Assembly (NCBI RefSeq): GCF_000368145.1
Contig: NZ_KB849282.1
Coordinates: 317,791 to 381,790 of the forward strand
Source of the DNA: Acinetobacter guillouiae CIP 63.46
Lineage (GTDB): Bacteria; Pseudomonadota; Gammaproteobacteria; Pseudomonadales; Moraxellaceae
Direction of reading: 5' to 3'
Length of the DNA stretch: 64,000 nt
Positions 56,823-64,000 of the stretch are shown in pieces (positions within the stretch are counted from its first letter, which is position 1; the number at the start of each line of letters is the position of its first letter). The notes below the pieces were generated by a model. The model searched no databases. It was not told where the DNA came from and saw nothing but the letters and a program-made list of their open reading frames with translations. The translations under genes were made by a program, and so were the position numbers.

Positions 56823-57563
56823 ATGAATAAAATGATAATCAGTCTATTGGCACCATTTGCATTGATACTTAATACAGCAAGCCATGCTGCTGACTACGAT
56901 GAACAAAATATAAAACAGGGTTGTGCCAAACTCAGTCAATATCGTAAATTGGGACAAAAATTTTACGACCAGAAAAACTATAAAAAAGCGCTTGATCAGT
57001 TTCAAAGACAAGCATCTTGGAGTGCTTTTTGTCAGTCTGTGGGTGAAGAAGAAGCTGATATTCGGGTTTCAGATAATGACATCGACATTGCCAATAATAA
57101 TGTGGGTTTAACGTATAGCAAACTCAATCAACCCTTATGGGCAAGAGCGTGGTTTCAAATTAAACCCACAAAAACCAGTCAATTTAATTTAAAAAAGTTA
57201 GTAACACCAAAACCAAACAATGACTTAACAGGAGAATATGCCAGTTATGCAGGTTTTGGCGAATGGAATAATATCACCATTAAAAAACGTGATCAGAAAT
57301 ATCTCATTCAATTCACTGGTCTATGGATGGGTGCTCGAAGCCTAATTTATGGTCCAAATATTGGCGAATTTGAAACAGAAATGCCACTTCATGCCAAGAA
57401 AGCAAGCTATCGTTTTGAAAATTGTCAAATTGACATCAATTTCACCTATAACTCCTCTTTAGGCAATTTTATTAAAGTGAAAGAATTAAATGAACAAGCC
57501 GATTGTGGCTTTGGTATGAATGTTTCATCAACAGGCTATTATCAGAAAGTTGAGCCTCAATAA
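56823..57563 (+). CDS. Secreted protein of unknown function with an N-terminal TPR-like segment
   Basis: A 246-aa exported protein (signal peptide MNKMIISLLAPFALILNTASHA). Residues 30-110 look like one or two TPR helices (YRKLGQKFYDQKNYKKALDQFQRQA, NNNVGLTYSKLNQPLWARAWFQI). The rest is a beta-rich domain with DLTGEYASYAGFGEWNNITIKKRDQKYLIQFTGLW and four Cys that may pair. I do not recognise the family. It is monocistronic, downstream of the GNAT gene, and converges on urtE. Confidence 0.7.
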   Translation: MNKMIISLLAPFALILNTASHAADYDEQNIKQGCAKLSQYRKLGQKFYDQKNYKKALDQFQRQASWSAFCQSVGEEEADIRVSDNDIDIANNNVGLTYSKLNQPLWARAWFQIKPTKTSQFNLKKLVTPKPNNDLTGEYASYAGFGEWNNITIKKRDQKYLIQFTGLWMGARSLIYGPNIGEFETEMPLHAKKASYRFENCQIDINFTYNSSLGNFIKVKELNEQADCGFGMNVSSTGYYQKVEPQ

Positions 57564-57580
57564 TATAGGGTTTAACCACA

Positions 57581-57600
57581 CCTCCCTTGACTCAGGGAGG
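57581..57600. terminator. Weak hairpin between the secreted protein and urtE
   Basis: CCTCCCT pairs with AGGGAGG around TTGACTC. No clear T-run on either strand. Confidence 0.4.
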
Positions 57601-57625
57601 TAAACAAAATGTTTTCACGATTCTG

Positions 57626-58324
57626 TTAAATCGCCACTAAATCACGAATCCCCTTTTCAGGCATTTCTTTACCGATGCCTTGTGCAACCACTTGACCACG
57701 TGCCATCACGGTATAGTTATCGGCCAGCTCCTCGGCAAAATCATAGAATTGCTCTACAAGTACAATCGCCATTTCGCCACCATCTGCCAATTTTCGAATC
57801 ACTCGACCAATATCTTTAATAATCGAAGGCTGAATTCCTTCGGTCGGCTCATCTAAAATCAAAACTTTCGGCTCCGATGCTAAAGCACGTGCAATGGCTA
57901 ATTGCTGTTGCTGTCCACCAGACAAATCTCCTCCACGGCGATGTTTCATTTCGTCTAAGACAGGAAAAATTTCATATAAATGCTCAGGAACTTTACGGGT
58001 TTTTGCACCAGAAAATTTTGCCATGCCAATCAAAATATTTTCCTCTACTGTGAGTGTAGAAAAAATATCTCGCCCTTGAGGAACATAGGCCAAACCCGCG
58101 CGTACACGCTGTTCAGGGCTCATTTTAGCAATGTCTTTGCCATCCAATAAGATTTGCCCAGACTTAATCGGTAAAATTCCCATCAAACATTTTAATAAGG
58201 TGGTTTTACCCACACCATTCCGTCCCAAAACCACAGAACACTCACCAATCGGCGCAGTTAAAGTCACATCACGGAGAATGTGACTGCCCCCATAAAATTG
58301 ATTGACGTCTTTTATTTCTAGCAT
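57626..58324 (-). CDS. urtE: Urea ABC transporter ATP-binding subunit UrtE
   Basis: A 232-aa LivF-type ATPase. VVLGRNGVGKTTLLKCLMG is the Walker A region, LSGGQQQQLAIARALASEPKVLILDEPTEGIQPSIIKDI is signature plus Walker B, and IVLVEQFYDFA is the H/Q loop region. UrtE pairs with UrtD to power urea uptake. It is the last gene of the urtABCDE operon, 10 bp after urtD. Confidence 0.95.
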   Translation of the reverse strand: MLEIKDVNQFYGGSHILRDVTLTAPIGECSVVLGRNGVGKTTLLKCLMGILPIKSGQILLDGKDIAKMSPEQRVRAGLAYVPQGRDIFSTLTVEENILIGMAKFSGAKTRKVPEHLYEIFPVLDEMKHRRGGDLSGGQQQQLAIARALASEPKVLILDEPTEGIQPSIIKDIGRVIRKLADGGEMAIVLVEQFYDFAEELADNYTVMARGQVVAQGIGKEMPEKGIRDLVAI

Positions 58325-58334
58325 ATTGCTCCCC

Positions 58335-59171
58335 TTAACGTCCTAAATACTTTTCAATCACATCTTCATTGGCTTGTACTTCCGCCAAGGTTCCTTCGGC
58401 TAGAATGGCACCTTGTGCCAGAACCGTAACTTTCTCACTAATGGTGTCGATAAAGCTCATATCGTGCTCGACCACAACCAAGGTATGATTCTTTTTTAAT
58501 TCCAAACATAACTCTGCTGTCCGTTCAGTTTCAGCATCGGTCATTCCCGCTACAGGCTCATCCAACAAGATCAGTTTAGGTCGTTGCATCAACAGCATGC
58601 CAATTTCAAGCCACTGCTTTTGTCCATGTGATAACAACCCCGCAGGCTTTTGAATAAACTCTTGTAAACGAATCTGTTGCAAAGATTCATCCAAAGCCAA
58701 CTGTGCATCAGGACTTAATTTGCTGAAAAAACTTTTTTTCACGGTTTTGTCTTTTGGCGCAGCAAGGAGCAGATTTTCCATCACAGTAAAGTTTTCAAAT
58801 ACAGTCGGTTTCTGAAACTTACGACCAATACCCGCTTCTGCAATTTGCTCTGTACTCATTTTAGCAAGATCATAGTTTTGACCAAAAAAGGCAGAACCTT
58901 CGGTAGGACGTGTTTTACCAGTGATCACATCCATCAATGTGGTTTTTCCCGCACCATTTGGCCCAATAATGCAGCGCAACTCCCCTTCTTCAATGTAAAG
59001 AGACAAATCATTTAAAGCGCGGAAAGAATCAAACCATACACTGACTTTTTCTAAGTAAAGTGCAATACCATGGCTGAAATCGGCACCTTCAGCTTTAGGA
59101 CGACCATAGCCCTCACCGATTTGACCACCATGTTGCGAATTTAAGCCCAAATCTGACAATAGCTCTGACAT
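58335..59171 (-). CDS. urtD: Urea ABC transporter ATP-binding subunit UrtD
   Basis: A 278-aa LivG-type ATPase. It has an N-terminal tail of about 35 residues (NSQHGGQIGEGYGRPKAEGADFSHG) before the fold. Walker A is IIGPNGAGKTTLMDVITG, signature LLSHGQKQWLEIGMLLMQ, Walker B LILLDEPVAGMTDAETER, and the switch His is in VVVEHDMSF. The signature starts LSHGQ rather than LSGGQ, as seen in UrtD proteins. Its start overlaps the urtC stop by one base (TAATG). Confidence 0.95.
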   Translation of the reverse strand: MSELLSDLGLNSQHGGQIGEGYGRPKAEGADFSHGIALYLEKVSVWFDSFRALNDLSLYIEEGELRCIIGPNGAGKTTLMDVITGKTRPTEGSAFFGQNYDLAKMSTEQIAEAGIGRKFQKPTVFENFTVMENLLLAAPKDKTVKKSFFSKLSPDAQLALDESLQQIRLQEFIQKPAGLLSHGQKQWLEIGMLLMQRPKLILLDEPVAGMTDAETERTAELCLELKKNHTLVVVEHDMSFIDTISEKVTVLAQGAILAEGTLAEVQANEDVIEKYLGR

Positions 59172-60241
59172 TAGTGATCCTCCTTTTTAAAGCGCTCAAG
59201 CAATCCAATCACCCCTTTAGGGAGGAAGATGGTTACAACGATAAATAATGCACCAAGGATCAATAACCATATTTCAGGATATGCAACGGTAAAATAGGTT
59301 TTAACTCCATTGATCAGACCTGCACCTAGAATTGGGCCAATCAATGTGCCACGACCACCTGCTGCAACCCAAACCGCCATTTCAATCGAATTCACAGGAT
59401 TCATTTCGCTTGGATTAATGATGCCTGCTTGTGGGACATACAATGCACCTGCAATTCCAGCAATCACCGCGGAAAGGACCCATGCCGACAGTTTGTACCA
59501 CAGGGTACGATAGCCTAAATATTGCAACCGGTTTTCGCTATCACGGATTGCCCCCAACACTCGACCATAAGGCTTATTCATTAAACTACGTAAGCCGATA
59601 AAGCTCAGTAACAACACTAAGGCCGTAAGGAAACACAATGTTGCTCGCATAGAAGCAGAGGTAATATCCATCCCAAGAATGGTTTTAAATCCAGTAAAGC
59701 CATTGTTCCCGCCAAAACCTGTTTCATTGCGGAAAAACAACAGTGCAGCAGCAAAAGTCATGGCTTGGGTGATAATCGAAAAATACACACCTTTAATTTT
59801 GGAACGAAATGCAAAGAATCCAAAGATAAAGGCTATCACGCCTGGTACCAAAATCACCAAAGCCAAAGCCCATAAGAAATGCTGGGTTCCGACCCAATAC
59901 CAAGGCAGCTCAGTCCAACTGAGAAAGCGCATAAAGTCAGGTAATTGCTCGCCTGCTGACTCTCGCATCAGGTACATACCAAAAGCATAACCACCCAAAG
60001 CAAAATATAACCCATGCCCCAGACTTAGAATGCCGGCATAACCCCAGACCAGATCCAAAGCCAGTGCAACCAAGGCGAGACACATGATTTTACCAATCAA
60101 AGTCACCCAGTATGCTGAGAGGTGTAAGGCTGAATCTTGTGGTAACACATGAAACCACGGCAGAATCAGCATTACAGCGAAACATACAGCAATGGCGATT
60201 GCACTATAGGGTTTATCTGAAAGTAATGATGTGATTTTCAT
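59171..60241 (-). CDS. urtC: Urea ABC transporter permease UrtC
   Basis: A 356-aa LivM-type permease from the ATG at 60241. The longer frame begins within urtB and is less likely. About ten membrane helices. Typical segments are YAGILSLGHGLYFALGGYAFGMYL, FFAFRSKIKGVYFSIITQAMTFA, NGFTGFKTILG, GRVLGAIRDSENRLQYLGYR (the EAA-like coupling loop) and AVWVAAGGRGTLIGPILGAGLINGVKTYF. The start codon lies inside the end of urtB, giving coupled translation. Confidence 0.94.
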   Translation of the reverse strand: MKITSLLSDKPYSAIAIAVCFAVMLILPWFHVLPQDSALHLSAYWVTLIGKIMCLALVALALDLVWGYAGILSLGHGLYFALGGYAFGMYLMRESAGEQLPDFMRFLSWTELPWYWVGTQHFLWALALVILVPGVIAFIFGFFAFRSKIKGVYFSIITQAMTFAAALLFFRNETGFGGNNGFTGFKTILGMDITSASMRATLCFLTALVLLLSFIGLRSLMNKPYGRVLGAIRDSENRLQYLGYRTLWYKLSAWVLSAVIAGIAGALYVPQAGIINPSEMNPVNSIEMAVWVAAGGRGTLIGPILGAGLINGVKTYFTVAYPEIWLLILGALFIVVTIFLPKGVIGLLERFKKEDH

Positions 60242-60245
60242 AGGC

Positions 60246-61886
60246 TTACTCCACAAAACGACCTTTGATAGCGAATAAACCTTGTGGGCGTTTTTGAATA
60301 AACAGAATCACAAGAACCAAGAGAATAATTTTGGCGAGCACTGCGCCCATACCAATTTCGAGAATTGTTCCACTCACGCCTAAACCTAATGCGGCAAGCA
60401 CAGCACCCCAAACCTGACCAACACCACCCACTACAACCACAAGGAAAGCATCAATAATATAGTTTTGCCCTAGGTCAGGTCCGACATTGCCAACTTGTGC
60501 CAAGGCACAGCCTGCTAAGCCTGCAAGTCCTGAACCCAGACCAAAGGCCATCATATCGATTCGTGCAGAGCGAATACCGACAGCACGTGCCATCTGACGG
60601 TTTTGCGTGACTGCACGCACGAATAGACCAAATCGGGTTTTATTGAGCAGGTAAACCAGTAAAAGTAATACAGCGATGGTGAAGACGATGATCGCGATAC
60701 GGTTATACGGCAGCATCAAACTAGGTGTAAGCGAAATCCCGCCTGAAAGCCATGAAATATTTGATACTTCCACATTCTGCGCACCAAAAATCATCCGGAC
60801 CAATTGCATCAAAATAAGGCTGACACCAAAGGTCGCCAACAAGGTTTCTAACTGACGGCCATACAACGGGCGAATCACGGTTCGTTCTATCAACATGCCA
60901 ATCAAAGCACTGACTAAAAACGCTGCTGGAATTGCTGCAATTAGGTACCAATCGACATAAGCACCCAAATGGGTTTTAAAGAAACTTTGCACCACATAAG
61001 TGGTATAAGCACCGATCATGATCAACTCGCCATGTGCCATATTGATCACACCGAGTAAGCCATAAGTAATCGCCAGTCCTAATGCTGCGAGCAATAAAAT
61101 ACTTGCGGTACTGAGGCCTGAAAAAACATGTCCTGTCCATTCACTGGCTTGAATGCGGGTTTTAATACTACTTTGCGCACTGACCAAAGCAGCCTTTAAT
61201 TCTGGATTTAAGTTTGGCTGTGTTAGCGCTTGTTCGATGATCGCCAAAACATCAGGACGACTAGAATCTTTTAGGGTTTTAACCGCTTGAATTTTGGTGA
61301 GCGTATCTGGACTATTAAAATCAATTCGTGCTTTTAACTGGGCTAAACGTGCCTTCACTTTATTATTTTTTTCATTGAGATAAAGTTGGTTGATGACCTT
61401 GATATCCAGTTCATCTAAATTGTTCTCCAAGATATCAATCGCAGCCAAACGCTGTGATGCATCTGGAGACTGTAACTTGATCTTCGCCTGACCAAAGCTC
61501 AAGGCTTTATGCAAGGTATTGACCAACGTCACTTGATTTAAATCACCTGGCCAATCTGTAATCGCCTGTTCATCTGGATAACTGAACAGTTTATCTCCAG
61601 CTTTCATGATGTAGGTATTGCCCGAACTGTCGGTATAAAGCTCGTCGTTTTCGACATAGGCCACCAGCTTATCAAGCTCGTCTATACTTGCTGGCCATTG
61701 ATTCAGCATCGCTCGACGCTTTGCAAAATCTGCACGTACAAATTTTTGAATGGCATCATCATGACTTGCCGCTGGCTGAGCGGATGACGATTGCGCGCTA
61801 TGCACAGATTCAGCAAAAATCTGTTGAATAAGAAATAATTGAGAGATCGTAAAAAAAAGTGCTGCGAGTTTCAGTCTAAGTGACAT
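60246..61886 (-). CDS. urtB: Urea ABC transporter permease UrtB with periplasmic N-terminal extension
   Basis: A 546-aa LivH-type permease from the ATG at 61886 (GGGGGAG upstream; the TTG two codons earlier is rejected). The first about 26 residues form a signal or anchor (LAALFFTISQLFLIQQIFAES). A helical region of about 210 residues follows, with HEAT-like pairs (SPDASQRLAAIDILENNL, TLTKIQAVKTLKDS). The membrane domain starts near residue 255: LGLAITYGLLGVINMAHGELIMIGAYTTY and GRQLETLLATFGVSLILMQLVR, with the EAA loop GLFVRAVTQNRQMARAVG. The N-terminal extension is known in UrtB proteins; its role is unclear. Confidence 0.93.
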   Translation of the reverse strand: MSLRLKLAALFFTISQLFLIQQIFAESVHSAQSSSAQPAASHDDAIQKFVRADFAKRRAMLNQWPASIDELDKLVAYVENDELYTDSSGNTYIMKAGDKLFSYPDEQAITDWPGDLNQVTLVNTLHKALSFGQAKIKLQSPDASQRLAAIDILENNLDELDIKVINQLYLNEKNNKVKARLAQLKARIDFNSPDTLTKIQAVKTLKDSSRPDVLAIIEQALTQPNLNPELKAALVSAQSSIKTRIQASEWTGHVFSGLSTASILLLAALGLAITYGLLGVINMAHGELIMIGAYTTYVVQSFFKTHLGAYVDWYLIAAIPAAFLVSALIGMLIERTVIRPLYGRQLETLLATFGVSLILMQLVRMIFGAQNVEVSNISWLSGGISLTPSLMLPYNRIAIIVFTIAVLLLLVYLLNKTRFGLFVRAVTQNRQMARAVGIRSARIDMMAFGLGSGLAGLAGCALAQVGNVGPDLGQNYIIDAFLVVVVGGVGQVWGAVLAALGLGVSGTILEIGMGAVLAKIILLVLVILFIQKRPQGLFAIKGRFVE

Positions 61887-61944
61887 GTGCAACTCCCCCT
61901 ATTTTTGTTTAAATACAATGACCTTTAAAGTTGAGTCATCAGTT

Positions 61945-61975
61945 AAGCCCACTATGCATATAGCGGGCTTTTGGG
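61945..61975 (-). terminator. Hairpin between urtA and urtB, possible attenuator
   Basis: On the minus strand AAGCCCGCTA and TAGTGGGCTT pair with one mismatch around an AT loop. No good T-run follows, so it more likely stabilises the urtA mRNA and lowers downstream transcription than fully ends it. Confidence 0.5.
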
Positions 61976-61987
61976 GTCGTAAAGTCT

Positions 61988-63280
61988 TTATTTAGGAATG
62001 TACGGGCTCCATGGTTCCGCTTTGATCGGTTGAGGGCTCTTGTAAACCACATCAAATTGCCCATCACCACGAATTTGTCCAATCATCACAGGCTTATGCA
62101 AGTGATGATTAGTAGCATCCATACTTAAGGTATAGCCAGACGGTGCTTTAAAGCTTTGACCTGCCATCGCTTCACGGACTTTATCTACATCCGTTGTTCC
62201 CGCTTTTTCAACGGCTTGTTTCCACATATTGATGCCAACGTAGGTGGCTTCCATTGGGTCATTGGTCACCAATTTACTGGCATTGGGTAGCTTATATTCG
62301 ACTGCGTATTGCTTCATCTTATTGACGAATTCGGTATTCACTGGATTCTTCACAGACATGAAGTAGTTCCAAGATGCCAAATGCCCGACCAGTGGTTTGG
62401 TGTCGATCCCGCGTAATTCTTCTTCACCGACTGAAAAGGCCATCACAGGAATATCCGAAGCTTTTATGCCTTGGTTACCCAATTCACGATAGAACGGTAC
62501 GTTAGAATCGCCATTGATGGTGGAAATAACCGCGGTCTTTTTACCCGCAGCGAATTTCTTAATATTGCCGACGATGGTTTGATAATTACTATGTCCAAAT
62601 GGTGTATATTCTTCCATGATGTCTGCATCGGCAACACCTTTAGACTTTAAGAATGCACGTAAAATTTTGTTGGTGGTTCGCGGGTAGACGTAGTCAGTAC
62701 CTAATAAGACAAAACGTTGTGCCTTACCTCCCTCTTCACCCATTAAATATTCAACAGCAGGAATCGCTTGTTGGTTAGGTGCTGCGCCTGTATAGAAAAT
62801 ATTCTTAGACTGTTCTTGGCCTTCGTATTGCACTGGATAGAACAAAAGACCATTGAGCTCCTCTACAACCGGTAACACTGATTTACGAGAAACTGAAGTC
62901 CAACAGCCAAAAATGACAGCGACTTTATCCTGAGTTATTAACTGGCGGGCTTTTTCAGCAAATAATGGCCAGTCTGATGCAGGATCGACGACAACAGGCT
63001 CAAGCTTTTTCCCCATCACCCCACCTTTGGCATTAATTTCATTGATTGCCATCAGTGCCGTATCTTTAAGCGATGTTTCAGAGATTGCCATGGTTCCAGA
63101 CAGTGAATGCAAGATGCCCACTTTAATTGTGTCACCGCCTGTAGCAGTTGCCGATTTATTTTCTGCTGCGGGTTTCGCTTCCGTTTTATCTGCGGGTTTT
63201 GAGCAAGCTGTCAGCGCAATGCTCCCCATCATTGCCACAGCGAGAAGTGTTTTTGAAAACATTTTTTGTTGGAACATCAT
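61988..63280 (-). CDS. urtA: Urea ABC transporter substrate-binding lipoprotein UrtA
   Basis: A 430-aa periplasmic binding lipoprotein. The signal peptide ends at lipobox ALTAC (Cys26). A short Lys/Ala-rich linker precedes the Leu/Ile/Val-type fold: IKVGILHSLSGTMAISETSLKDTALMAINEINAKGGVMG, VIFGCWTSVSRKSVLPVVEELNGLLFYPVQYEGQEQSKNIFYTGAAPNQQ, and a C-terminal PVMIGQIRGDGQFDVVYKSPQPIKAEPW. The GCWTSVSRK and YEGQE segments are UrtA markers. It is the first gene of the operon. No urease genes are in the window. Confidence 0.95.
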   Translation of the reverse strand: MMFQQKMFSKTLLAVAMMGSIALTACSKPADKTEAKPAAENKSATATGGDTIKVGILHSLSGTMAISETSLKDTALMAINEINAKGGVMGKKLEPVVVDPASDWPLFAEKARQLITQDKVAVIFGCWTSVSRKSVLPVVEELNGLLFYPVQYEGQEQSKNIFYTGAAPNQQAIPAVEYLMGEEGGKAQRFVLLGTDYVYPRTTNKILRAFLKSKGVADADIMEEYTPFGHSNYQTIVGNIKKFAAGKKTAVISTINGDSNVPFYRELGNQGIKASDIPVMAFSVGEEELRGIDTKPLVGHLASWNYFMSVKNPVNTEFVNKMKQYAVEYKLPNASKLVTNDPMEATYVGINMWKQAVEKAGTTDVDKVREAMAGQSFKAPSGYTLSMDATNHHLHKPVMIGQIRGDGQFDVVYKSPQPIKAEPWSPYIPK

Positions 63281-63348
63281 CTTTTTCTCTCCAAACCTTT
63301 TGGTGCATTTTTGAATGCGCGATTTTGCTTTTACCTGACAGGCTTAAT

Positions 63349-63363
63349 TCAATTTTTATGCCA
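63349..63363 (-). promoter_or_regulatory. Weak sigma54-like promoter upstream of urtA
   Basis: On the minus strand TGGCAT-N5-TTGA resembles the TGGCAC-N5-TTGC box but has A instead of the key C at -12. It lies 69 bp before the start codon. Nitrogen control of urt operons is common, yet this site alone is weak evidence. Confidence 0.25.
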
Positions 63364-63805
63364 AGTGGAGAATTTGTGATTTTATCGTTGAATATTTTTC
63401 CTGATAAAAAATAATAAAATCAAAATATTAGATGCTATTATTTTTATATAAGTTGAAGATACATTGATAGGCATTAAATGCCTTTCCATCACTGGATATA
63501 GCCAGCACTTAGCAAGTAAAAATGCGAGATTAAAAGCCACACTGGTCAAATTAAGTGCGATTTTTTTTGTTTAAAATGAGCGATGAGAGTGCAAAAAATT
63601 TACCCAAAATTAAATTTTTAGGGCTTCCGGGATAAATTTTGCTTTACAGCACCAAACGATTTTTGACGGGATAATCCAATAATCCCTGAGATGGATGGCG
63701 TAGAGGCAAAAGAATAGGAGAAAAAATAGAAAGATAATGCAGAAATTATTTGTACGACGAAGAATGTAATTCTGTTTGCATCAATGCGATGTTTCAGAGG
63801 TATCA
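63364..63805. other. Gene-free region between the urt operon and parE
   Basis: About 440 bp without a credible gene. It holds a repeated GGGATAA motif (near 63630 and 63668) and a small hairpin GGGAT...ATCCC (63668-63686). A 62-codon frame on the minus strand (63618-63806) has no Shine-Dalgarno and no recognisable domain. No other structure was resolved. Confidence 0.45.
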
Positions 63806-63811
63806 AAAAAA

Positions 63812-63836
63812 ATGATGCTCTGAGGCATCATTTTTT
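63812..63836. terminator. Intrinsic terminator after parE
   Basis: ATGATGC (63812-63818) and GCATCAT (63825-63831) form the stem, flanked by long A- and T-runs. Confidence 0.88.
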
Positions 63837-63857
63837 AAATATGAATGAGTTCAGCAA

Positions 63858-63998
63858 TCAAACACTCAAATCAGCTAAATTACCTTTTTGCTCTAACCAG
63901 TCTTTACGATCACCTGACCTTTTTTTAGCAAGTAATTTGTCCAGTAAGCCTGTTGTGTGATGCGTGTCGTCCAAATCCAACTGCACCAAACGGCGTGT
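63858..63998 (-). CDS. parE: DNA topoisomerase IV subunit B, C-terminal end (partial)
   Basis: The minus-strand frame from the right edge to TGA at 63858 translates to 46 residues: RRLVQLDLDD, then GLLDKLLAKKRSGDRKDWLEQKGNLADLSV. This matches the conserved C-terminal end of ParE (AKKR...R..WL..KG). It is followed by a strong terminator. The rest, including the ATPase domain, lies beyond the window, so nothing can be said about its neighbours. Confidence 0.88.
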   Translation of the reverse strand, partial: TRRLVQLDLDDTHHTTGLLDKLLAKKRSGDRKDWLEQKGNLADLSV

Positions 63999-64000
63999 AT

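Noticed and set aside
63618-63806. 62-codon minus-strand frame downstream of parE
   Set aside because: No ribosome-binding site and no family; it begins within the parE terminator region.

Overview
The window looks like ordinary chromosome from an Acinetobacter-type gammaproteobacterium (Moraxellaceae). The evidence is AT-rich intergenic DNA, a crc gene divergent from pyrE, a murG-murC-ddl-ftsQ-ftsA-ftsZ-lpxC block cut off from the rest of the division cluster, dciA beside lpxC, and a short terminal-inverted-repeat element of a type I associate with Acinetobacter. Genus is an inference from gene content and protein sequence, not from a search. I see no tRNA, rRNA, CRISPR array, prophage or complete insertion sequence.

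Layout. 1-14.5 kb: end of a LysR regulator, ahpC, a TetR/hotdog-protein divergent pair with two operators, ssb, a YajR-like transporter, a TerC-like membrane protein, tenA, a large lipoprotein preceded by a Pho-box-like element, an MdtD-like exporter, a GH25 enzyme and dinB. 14.5-19.4 kb: small stress and redox proteins (OsmC, pirin), two DUF genes, a 268-bp inverted-repeat element, a Fur-like protein without metal ligands, a His-rich YqjI-type PadR regulator and an outer-membrane barrel. 19.4-27 kb: recJ-pdxH, glmM, guaB, a CxxC protein, a diiron-fold protein and a manganese-riboswitch-controlled GDT1-type exporter. 27.3-27.8 kb: gene-free, with strong GGA-loop hairpins. 27.8-32.5 kb: aceE-aceF. 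32.8-43.5 kb: an M23 peptidase, dciA, lpxC, division and murein genes, gshB. 43.6-49.9 kb: a methyltransferase, VanW, pyrE/crc, a GGA-rich small-RNA locus, an ArsC-like protein and a hydrolase. 50-57.6 kb: two GGDEF proteins (one degenerate), outer-membrane proteins, hpf and GNAT. 57.6-63.3 kb: the urea transporter operon urtABCDE. The right edge holds the end of parE.

The most notable item is the intergenic region after crc (about 47553-47712). It reads as a small RNA with nine GGA motifs, two of them in AGGAT loops on short stems, one of which is carried inside the intrinsic terminator. This is the architecture of CsrA/RsmA-sequestering RNAs such as RsmY, RsmZ and CsrB. A second gene-free stretch (27429-27605) carries hairpins with ACATGGATGT and GTACAGGACGTAC cores, close to the CsrA SELEX consensus, although it could instead be a dispersed repeat. 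Other regulatory signals readable from sequence are the yybP-ykoY riboswitch, a three-unit Pho-box-like array, paired TetR operators and a PadR palindrome.
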